DNA of 31,453 nucleotides, from contig MNCI01026285.1 of the NCBI GenBank assembly GCA_015680685.1, positions 469,840 through 501,292 on the forward strand, in the 5' to 3' direction. The notes under the pieces were generated by a model. It did not search any database. It worked only from the letters and a program-made list of their open reading frames with translations, and had not been told where the DNA came from. A program made the position numbers and the translations under genes. Positions 21,641-29,699 of the stretch are shown here, piece after piece. Position 1 is the stretch's first letter; every line of letters starts with the position of its first letter. Origin of the DNA: Gnetum montanum (lineage: Eukaryota; Streptophyta; Gnetopsida; Gnetales; Gnetaceae).

Positions 21641-23361
21641 TTGTAATCACACGGGCCAAATGTTAGTAAGGTTTTTTTCAAATTCAAGTTATAACTTACT
21701 ACATGCCTTTAATTGAAGATCTTATGTTATCATGTGATTGTGCCTGAAAATTATAATGATGGGTCCTATGACTTAGGTGGGTTTCATTGTTAATCTCCCT
21801 GTGTACTTAAGGGTTATATGATTTTTTGGCACAATTTTTCTAAGTGTTAATAGTAATTACCCTAATTGATGTCCTTTGGGCAATGAAAAATTTCAAAAAA
21901 GTTAGGCACTTTTCAGCAAGTGTCTCTCCCCCATGACTAAACTGAACACTCCGGGTTCAAGCAAGTTCAAATGGAAGTAAAATCGGAGCACCAGTGTGCA
22001 AAATATGAATGAAAAAGCAAGGGTCACACAATCGCAAGTTTTAGAGAAAAAATTCAAAAAATTCCCCCTACGTAAATGGCCAAATGATGCTAAGTGTTGC
22101 GGCGGGGGTTCCTATTTATAGGGAAATAGGACGCGATATCGCGTACACGATATCTCGTCCCAACTAAGGTGAGACACATGAAAAGACCAAAGTTTTTAAT
22201 GATTTTCTTGAAATTATTAGTGTAAAACGAGGACATTGACAAGAATGAATATATACAAGGGAAATTACATGAATTTGAGAGGCACTTTGAATGATATTGA
22301 TGTGAGTTTAGCAATTAAAAATTTGGCGGTTACGAAGAAAAGGGAATGTAATGGTACATTGGAACGTTAAAGTTTTTCAGGGTTAATAAATGGGAAAGAA
22401 ACTTATGAAAAACTAAGCTGAGGGTAAGAAATTGTGTGTTCTAGCTAGAAAATTAATGAAGATCACAACAAAATTACACAAGTGGGTCCTCCCCAAAGCA
22501 GGTTTCAACCTATTATGCCCTTGTGTAATCACACTTAAAGTGTCCGTGGGCACTAGAAGGGTTAAATGTAATCTGCACTAACTCCACAACACACACACAT
22601 GTAAATATCACCGAAATGAGANATGGAACTTCGTTTTCTTTTCTTCTTCTTTCTCTTTTTTTTTTGAACTTTACTGAATCTAGAGAAATCGCCAACCTTT
22701 AGGCATGGGTGCATGTCTTTCCAGTGGGGCCCCATAGAACAACATTTGATTTTTGAGTGCCCTTTTGATTACTCTTACTCCCATTTTTCATTAGATCTAC
22801 AAGGATCTTAGTACAACCATATTGCATGATAACTCCCACAGATGTCACCAAAGAGAATCCGCAAGTCCCCTTGATGTCACATCCTAATCATTCCCTCTTG
22901 GTCCATCCTTCTTCATTCTGGGTACAATAACACAAAATTAATTTTAAGTTTAAAAATTTCAAGAATATCACTATACCCTCGAACAGAACCTCTTTATTTA
23001 TAGAGTGGATGAGTGGGTGTAATGGGCTTACTATTTCAAATAATTGATCACTCATGACTTAATAACATAAAACACACCTCAACCAACGATCCACATGAGT
23101 GTTTTATTCATAGATGAAATTACTTACAAAAACGTGAAAAAGACAAACACACAAAAAGATAAAACAAAAGTTGAAAAATGAAAAAATGAAACACAAAAAG
23201 TTGAAAAATTAAAGAAAATGAAAAATATTTATTAATACTTCTTGTTATTGAAATGGGGGATATCCTCCATAACTAAATAGTTGAGTATGGCAAGGATTAA
23301 TAAATGGAAAATAAGGATCCTTGCATATTGGAAGTATTGGGACCGGTCTATACTTATCCCC
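21641..23361 (-). other. Spacer between gag and second frame (leader and promoter-like)
   Basis: No coding family is visible over about 1.7 kb. In element orientation it holds a T-rich part after gag, a CTATAAATAAAG site at about 23002-22991, a purine-rich run near 22650, and the palindrome-plus-TATA module at 22112-22157. A leader of about 470 bases then runs to the ATG at 21640. An ambiguous base is at 22622. The protease and RT expected after gag in an autonomous element are absent. Confidence 0.6.
22112..22157 (-). promoter_or_regulatory. Internal TATA box with CGATATCG palindromes
   Basis: Read on the - strand, a CTATAAATAGG TATA box (22121-22111) is preceded, about 10-35 bases upstream, by the perfect 14-base palindrome ACGCGATATCGCGT (22131-22144) and a second, imperfect copy (CGATATCTCG, 22148-22157). 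The same motif and order occur in the LTR at 26207-26277. It lies about 470 bases ahead of the second frame and is a plausible separate promoter for it. Promoter activity is inferred, not shown. Confidence 0.6.
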
Positions 23362-25227
23362 TCAAAGTTCGCACACTTGATTATAATAAGCATAGTGGGG
23401 CACTTTATACGATGTAGTTCCCGGATAACGAGTTGACCCACTATGATGTTTAGGACCATTAGATGGTATGCAAGGATTAGGATGATGCCTCCCACGGTTG
23501 TGTTCATTGGGCCTTGTGGTTGTTGGAGTGTTAGTTGGTGGCCTTGATGAAGTTACATGAGGCATTGGGTTCGAAGGTAAGGGTGCACCACAATGTTGGA
23601 CTTGTGCTGGGTTGGAAGATGCAGTGACCTCAGAGTTATGTTGTCCCTTCCTATGGTTGTGTTTAAAGAAAGGATGTCTTTGATGTTGAGGAGGCTCTTC
23701 ACTGCTATTAGTAGTAGTAGCACAAGTGTTGTTCGTGGGTTGCGGTGGTACAAACACCTTAGGAATAGTTGGTGGCATTGTGGAAGGAGGGAAAGGATGA
23801 TAATGTTGAAAGTTAGGGGGAGTGTAAGGTGCACAAGGTGGTGGTTGTGTTGGAGGCATGGGTTGATGGTATTGTGGAGAATAGTATTGTGGTGAGATAG
23901 AGTATGGTGGCCCAAATGGAGAAATAGGATGTTGGACGTGATAAGCATTTGGATTCGGAAAATGTGAAGGGTGCCTCTAGTCTAAGGGTGGATTCCCCCA
24001 CGACTGGGATTGTTGCCACCGTGGTCTAACACAGTATCTCTGTACGAACTCTAGACGTAACATATTTTTCCAATGCTCATGTAGATGTAACAGTATGGGG
24101 CATTGACCCTTGGGGTGATTGTATAGGCATATGTTGCATTCATACGTATGATTGGTAGTTGAGCACTTATTTCCTTCATTCCTTCTTTCTGAATGTCTAT
24201 TATTTCACCCTGCTTCTTGGGTTGTCAAAACCCTATCTCCAATGGTGTTAATAAATTCTCCACACCTTTGATTCATCCATTCCAACATCTTATTGATCTT
24301 TGCCTCAGCTTCTTCTAACGATTGTTGTATTGGCAAAGATGATGTTTCCACCTTGAGATTTTTTGATATCTCCTTGTTATGATCATGGACCTTTGTTGAG
24401 TTAATATTTTGGTCCTGTTGATGTTTTTCAACACTCTCCCATGTAGCTAATTCTCCTTCTTCTTTTGCTACCCGCTTAATAAGCTCTTGAATTTGATGGG
24501 TTCATAGGTTGTATAGTTGACCTCAGGCATACATTCCTAAGGTATCTCTTGTTTCATTACATAGCCCGTCAATAATATGATACATTAGCCTTTCCTCGGA
24601 AAACCCATGGCCTGGACAGTTGTTTAATAGTGCATAATATCTTTCTAAGGCCATGTCCAAGGGTTCATGTTGTGCTTGTTTCCATCCTCAGATTTGTTTC
24701 CTCAAGGCTGACACTCTTGCGTAGGTTTGATATTTTTCATTAAATACCTTTACCATTGTTGACCAGCATCGTATTGAATTTGGTTTTAATGATCTATACC
24801 ATACTTTAGCTTGGTCAACGAGTTTCATAGGAAAGAGGTTCAGTTTTTTCCAACTGTTATCAATGTTATTCCATGTGTAGGCATCGTAGAAGGCTAGCAA
24901 ATGTTGATGTGGATCTAAGTCATAGCCTCCTAAAAATTTGGAAAAGTTGTTTAAATCGAGCCTGGGTAGTCGGCTCTCTTTACGATACCTACGTGAGATT
25001 CGAACAGGCTCTTGTATTTGCGTTAAGCTTGTAGTGGCCAATGGGGGTTCATCGTCATCGAGTAAGTTAGGCTTTCGTGTGTTGTTATGACGTTGTTTTT
25101 GTTCATTCTTATAGGAAACTCCCACTTCAAGTTACGTACTCCAATCTTCATCGTTATATAGTTTGTTGGTTCTCCAATGAACTTCCTCACTAAGTGTGGC
25201 ATTATTATCATCTTGTCGGAGAGACAT
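23362..25227 (-). pseudogene. Retrotransposon gag polyprotein (broken)
   Basis: One frame runs 622 codons from ATG at 25227 (MSLRQDDNNATLSEEVHW) to the stop at 23362, with six internal stops (first near 25133, then 24690) and no shift. The Retrotrans_gag core lies at about 24965-24700, with LPRLDLNNFSKFLGGYDLDP, then HLLAFYDAYTWNN, FPMKLVDQAKVWYRSL and VKVFNEKY. The second half of the core follows (ERYYALLNNCPGHGF; LMYHIIDGLCNET). A single zinc knuckle, CNICLYNHPKGQC (24138-24100), has spacing C-x2-C-x3-H-x4-C, one residue shorter than the standard retroviral knuckle. A long Pro/His/Asn/Thr-rich tail finishes the frame. Gag would package element RNA. It sits 133 bases from the LTR edge, as expected for the first gene. 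Confidence 0.9.
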
Positions 25228-25339
25228 TGTTGTGTGTGAATTTATGTGACTTTTTATAATTTCTTCTTTTCTAAGAGAAATATCGTTAAGTCCTTTATAG
25301 TGACCTTGTATGCTATAACTAATCTAGATAACTAGCACC

Positions 25340-25358
25340 ATCCCTGGCAACAGCGCCT
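25340..25358 (-). promoter_or_regulatory. Primer-binding site, tRNA-Asp type
   Basis: One base inside the LTR edge, the + strand reads ATCCCTGGCAACAGCGCCT. It matches the 3' end of plant tRNA-Asp(GTC) (ATCCCCGGCAACGGCGCCA, from general knowledge) at 16 of 19 positions. Two of the three differences are transitions (C to T and G to A), and the third is at the last base. This fixes the element on the - strand with its 5' LTR at 25360-26301. Confidence 0.85.
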
Positions 25359-25706
25359 ATGATGAGTGGCGAGGTACTCCTACACTCAACCATACGAAAC
25401 GAGCGTCGCATGCGCGATCCAGTCGAACTCCGTAGATGGACTAGTTGTGGCACCTAGATAGTTAGCCTTAGGTCGCAGTTCGCTGTCTTCCCACCTAGAC
25501 TAGTTTTGCATATGTCACTTCTGGTTTAGTCTAGATGAGGTGTATGATGTGTTTCCTAATCTACGCTCCTCCTGAAGGCAGTGGAAAATAAGATTAACTA
25601 AACTAAACTAGGAGGAAAAGGTAAAGAAAATCTAATCTAGCCTACGTGTGATGAGCAACCGATTCCTTGATCAACCGTACACATCTTGGACTTCATGCAC
25701 GACTAT

Positions 25707-25830
25707 CACTGGGACTACCAAGCGTAGCTCTAAGGTACACCACTGGGATTACCAAGTGCAGATCCCAAATACACCACTAGGTTACCAAGCGTAGATCCTG
25801 GATATGCCACTGGGCTACCAAGCAGTCACA
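25707..25830 (-). repeat. 34-bp tandem repeat inside the LTR
   Basis: Four copies start with CACTGGG/CACTAGG at 25707, 25741, 25775 and 25808, each followed by a CTACCAAGCGTAGATC-like sequence. The period is 34, 34, 33. The larger block holding GAGCAACCGATTCCTT (about 25651) is echoed by GAGTAACCGATTCCTT (about 25901), indicating a second, larger duplication. Confidence 0.88.
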
Positions 25831-26206
25831 CTTAAATGCTCATAACCAAGTCGTACTCGTTCCGCTTCTAGGAGTTTAAGGGTGAGAGACTAATCACAAT
25901 GAGTAACCGATTCCTTAACTAGCAGTACACATCCGTAGATGCTCGTAGTCAAGTCGTACTCACACCGTGCTATGAAAGCAATATATAACATTAAATAAAC
26001 TAAGTGAATGCTACAGTGATGAAGTAATCTCGATTTTTATTGCTGGTCATGTGCATGTCCAAGTATGGCACACTCGAATAAAGACACCATACAGTTACAT
26101 TCACCACACTGCGGGTAGACACGGGAAAAATTCTAACTCTGGAGGGATCAGACTACCAGAGCTTCGCTATTTCTAAACTGGGATCCTGAACAAGGGAGAG
26201 CCACAT

Positions 26207-26277
26207 CTTATTTATAGATATGGCAGCGGACTGCGATATCGCATACGCGATATCGTAGGGGAAGATGCGATATCGCG
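26207..26277 (-). promoter_or_regulatory. LTR promoter: TATA box and three CGATATCG palindromes
   Basis: On the - strand the TATA box CTATAAATAAG (26216-26207) lies about 16 bases downstream of TGCGATATCGCA (26232-26243), a perfect 12-base palindrome. GCGATATCG (26247-26255) and TGCGATATCGCG (26266-26277) lie further upstream. Tight clustering at three sites ahead of TATA suggests a transcription-factor site. Each site also contains two CpG dinucleotides that could be methylated. Confidence 0.65.
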
Positions 26278-26301
26278 GCCTATGCGAATCGCGTCTCATC
26301 A

Positions 26302-26306
26302 CCATT
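26302..26306. repeat. Target-site duplication CCATT, right copy
   Basis: This is the direct repeat of 18024-18028. Beyond it the satellite unit continues (GAAATGGGATATTGATCT), matching the sequence that follows dyad B in other units. Confidence 0.9.
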
Positions 26307-27142
26307 GAAATGGGATATTGATCTAACATAATACAACATAAGTATTCTCATATCTCTATACATAGTAGAATATGTTATATAAATTGAGGATAGATGTCTC
26401 ATTTATGGTTACTAGTCTAAGTAACCCATAATCCGGGAATTCTTAATTATTGATAATGAACAAGAATACTAGTATTTTTTTCACATGTATGCATTAAAAT
26501 ACGGATGTATCCTCTAATATCATATATTAAATAAGAGATTGCATAGTCGTTGAACCCATTTAAATGAGCTATTAATCATGTATTTGGACTATACTATTAG
26601 AATAATTAGATAATTTATTAAAATTATTCTCATATATCTATACATAGTAGAATATGTCATATAAATTGTAGATGGGCACGTCATTCAGGATTGCTCATCC
26701 AAGAAATCCTTAATCTAAGAACTCTCAATTATGAATATTTAAAGAGAACACTAGGATTGGTTTACCTATATGTGTTCAAATAGGAACATATCATCCAATA
26801 TCATATGTTAAAAAAGAAGTTTCATGATTGTGCAACCTTCTTAAATGGACTATTGATCTTGTATCTAGGTGATAATATTAGAATAATCACATATTCCATT
26901 AAAATTATTCTCATATCTCTATACATAGTAGAATATTCCATATAAATTAGAGATAGACATCTCATTCATAGTTTCTCATCCAAGTAACCCATAATCTAGG
27001 AACTCTCAATTATGGATAATGAACAAGAACACTAGTACCAGTTTTGCTAGTATGCATTCCAATAGGAATGTATCCTTTGATATCATATTCAAATGAGAAA
27101 AACATACATGGAAGAGGTTACACGATCATGCAACCCATTGGA
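26307..27142 (+). repeat. 280-bp satellite, right part
   Basis: Three units have TATTCTCATAT landmarks at about 26343, 26623 and 26903, a period of 280 bp. Each has the TATACATAGTAGAATATG block, dyad A (26407-26426 and 26689-26708), the CTAATATCATAT-like block and dyad B (the last at about 27116-27135). Differences between units are frequent, so it is an ageing array. Confidence 0.9.
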
Positions 27143-27238
27143 ATTAGGAGATCCTAGATTATGGGTTGCATGGACGAGAAACCTTGAATGAGACACCTAT
27201 CTGAAATTTATATGACATATTCTATGATGTATAGAGAT
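27143..27238 (-). repeat. Inverted partial satellite unit at array edge
   Basis: About 96 bp are the reverse complement of the first third of the satellite unit (the TCTATACATCATAGAATATG block through dyad A and the CCATAATCTAGGA block). They directly follow the last direct unit, so the array ends in a head-to-head junction. Confidence 0.85.
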
Positions 27239-27239
27239 A

Positions 27240-28850
27240 TCAAGATAAGCATCCATCTTGTAGGAGGATAAGCATTTCATGCTTGGTTATTCCCTCTATG
27301 TTGTACATCCATGCATGTTTCACTTAGGGTTATCTTTTTAGTAAAATTATTTTCATGGTGAATGATCAACAAATGTAATCTTGTCTAATTGATGAAGGAT
27401 GCATGACCATGCAAGTCCTTGTCCTATGATGCGAGAAACAATTTGTGCTTTGTATCCTGGTTAAATTCTTGATGTTTCTCCTCCAAGAGTGATCTCATTC
27501 AATATGATATATTTCCTAAACCATTCCACCTAAGTGTCATGGATCCATTATATGGATTTCATGTTCTTGCATGATTTTCTTAGTAAATGATGAACAAACA
27601 TAGTCACAACTAATTCCTAGAGGATACACAATCATGCATGTTCATGTTAGATATTACATTCTAGATGATATACCTCTTAGACCTCTTCTCCTTGGTTTCA
27701 TGGTTCTCTCATATGGGTTGCAAGTCCATGCATTATTTCTAAGGTACATGATGGATAAATGTAACAAGTTTTAATTCTTTGAGGATGCACAAACATGCAT
27801 GTTCCCTTTCGATACAATTTACCACATTAGGTTTCATTCGATAAAGGAAATATTGTTTCTTCTTTATATCATGGTTCCATATAAAGTGTTACATGTCCAT
27901 TCATTTTCATGTCTTGTGGTAGAAGAAACATTTCATGCAAGGTATACTAGTTTAATATAGGATGTTTCTCATCTAGGAATGATCTTATTTTATATGAAAT
28001 ATCTCCTAAAAAATGCTATGTAGGTTTCATAGCTCTAGTATATGGGTTGCATGTCTATGCATGATTTCCTTAGTGTATGATGAACAAACTTAGTTAGGAA
28101 TAATTCTTGGAAAATTCATGACCATGCATATTCATGTTAGATATTAGGTGGATATCATGGTTTCATTTCTATGTATTATGATTCCAACCTGAGTGTTGCA
28201 CATCCATCTATTTTCATGTCCTTTAGTAGGAGAAACATTTCATGCTAGGTATACTAGTTTAGTATAGGATGTTTGATCTACTATTAGAGGATTCCTTTCA
28301 TTCTAGGTGTCCATGTTATGTTCTCTATGTTTCATGGTCATGCATGTTTCCTTTAGTGTTACCTAGTTTTCAAAATGATTTCATGATGCATGATGATTGA
28401 ATATAATCACCTATACATATTCGTGCTAGTATCATGGTTCCATCTCAAAAGTTGCACATCCATGCATCTCCCCTTCTTATACAAGGAGAAACATTTCATG
28501 TCCCATTCAAGATTATATATATTTTAGAAGATATATCTTCTAAACTAATTCTCTTGAGAATGCTTGGTTCATTAGTGAGGGAGATCGTTACTGATTAGTA
28601 TCATGACTTTGTCCAAGGGGTTACACATCTATGAATGGCCTTGTCATATAGGAGGAGTATCCTTCCATGCTTGGTTTCCTGGTTAACTCATGGAGGATGC
28701 ATGACTATGCATGATCTTTTTTGAGATGATATATCTTCTAAACTGATTTAAGGCATTAGATTTATTTCATTATATCAGGAGATTATTACTACTCAGTATC
28801 ATGGCTCCATCCTTGGGGTTACATATATGTGCATGATTTTGTTCAAGATG
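27240..28850 (+). repeat. Degenerate repeat field rich in CATGCATG-like words
   Basis: Long imperfect repeats are visible. GATGAACAAAC followed by TTCATGTTAGATATTA occurs at 27589 and again at 28079 (490 bp apart), with matching sequence for about 100 bp upstream of each. GAAACATTTCATGC followed by GTATACTAGTTTA occurs at about 27925 and 28232 (307 bp apart), and a third shorter copy lies at 28488. Words such as GGGTTGCATGTCTATGCATG recall the satellite dyad. No gene is recognised. Confidence 0.7.
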
Positions 28851-29686
28851 ATATATTTTGTAAGCAAAATCATGAGATCTTCATAAGAAATGTGTTGGAT
28901 TACATCAAGTATATTGATATTACTAATCATGAGATTCAAAATATTTATTTATTTTATTAGTTAGATAACAATGGTACATCATATTCCTTACCTTGGTAAT
29001 GTTGTAGGAACAAATTGGTAGTATTATTTAAAATGTCAAGATGTAAATGAATCTTGTTGAATCATGGTATATGATTAATTATAAACCTAAGGGTAGACAT
29101 GAGAATATCCATATCTTTGTAAGGATAATGGACAATAATTCCTTTGAATATGAAGGAATTGTAATTACTACTTCTATATAGAATCATTATTTACATTTAG
29201 TCAGAGAAATTAGATCCTTCCATGAGGGCTATACTTTATGGTGATATATTTCTTCTTGGTTCCTTGGACATGGATAGGACTAGATGATTTGCTATCATGA
29301 AATGATATGGAACAAATAGGATTGATTCTAACCATAGTGAAACTGAAGTTGTAGGATTTGTAAAGAGGTTCCTACAATAAAAAATGAGTTTGAGAACATC
29401 ATATGTAGTTCTTAATAGGAGAAATCATATTAATCATCCATAAAATTCATATAATAAGCTTTTTCTTACACATCAACTAAGATATCTTTTAATTAAGAAG
29501 TAAGAATGCAATTAGAGTTGCTAATAAGGGGATCAAGGTTGTAAAAATTGAGAGGGTGTATTTTCACCCTAATTTCTAAACTAGCTACTAGATTGAAATC
29601 AATAGATGCACTTAGGCACCTAATAAGTACAGAATCAGAGTGATGAATATGAAATATGTTCATGGACTTCTCTCTTAAATGTCTAA
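28851..29686. other. AT-rich, no recognisable gene
   Basis: I see no coding family, RNA gene or clear repeat. Short peptides in the + frames have stops every few dozen codons. Confidence 0.4.
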
Positions 29687-29698
29687 GGGGGGGGGGGG
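29687..29698 (+). repeat. G12 homopolymer at LINE 3' edge
   Basis: Twelve consecutive G on the + strand lie immediately beside the likely 3' end of the LINE that follows. On the LINE strand it is a C-run where a poly(A) tail would be expected. Confidence 0.8.
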
Positions 29699-29699
29699 T

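Larger units (their letters stand above)
18029..26301 (-). mobile_element. Non-autonomous LTR retrotransposon nested in satellite
   Basis: The element spans 8273 positions including a run of N. The termini are TGATGAG at 18029 and CTCATCA ending at 26301, flanked by CCATT duplications. TGATGAGTGGC at 18029-18039 matches the start of the LTR at 25360. Coding is on the - strand. In element order it has a 5' LTR (25360-26301), primer-binding site (25358-25340), gag (25227-23362), a spacer with a promoter-like site, a second long frame (21640-18853), then the unsequenced 3' LTR. No protease, RT, RNase H or integrase motif was found between the LTRs, so it would need enzymes in trans, as LARD and TR-GAG elements do. 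The gag type and tRNA-Asp primer site suggest Ty3/gypsy affinity. Unless pol is hidden in the gap, which seems too small, the element is structurally defective by design. All frames are now broken. Confidence 0.9.
25360..26301 (-). repeat. 5' LTR (942 bp)
   Basis: The LTR has TG...CA ends extended to the 7-bp inverted repeat TGATGAG/CTCATCA. In element orientation it starts at 26301 and carries three CGATATCG-core palindromes, then a TATA box at 26216-26207. A long downstream R-U5 part follows with a 34-bp tandem repeat (25707-25830) and a further duplicated block in which GTAACCGATTCCTT-like and CAAGTCGTACTC sequences each occur twice. It ends at the primer-binding site. Confidence 0.92.

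Noticed and set aside
22985-23002. CTATAAATAAAG on the - strand as a third promoter in the LTR element
   Set aside because: It lacks the CGATATCG palindromes found at the other two sites and no frame starts after it; mentioned only in the spacer entry.
23553-23948. 131-codon - strand frame and 100-codon + strand frame in the gag tail
   Set aside because: The gag frame itself (Pro/His-rich) continues from upstream in another register; these are shadows of its low-complexity sequence.
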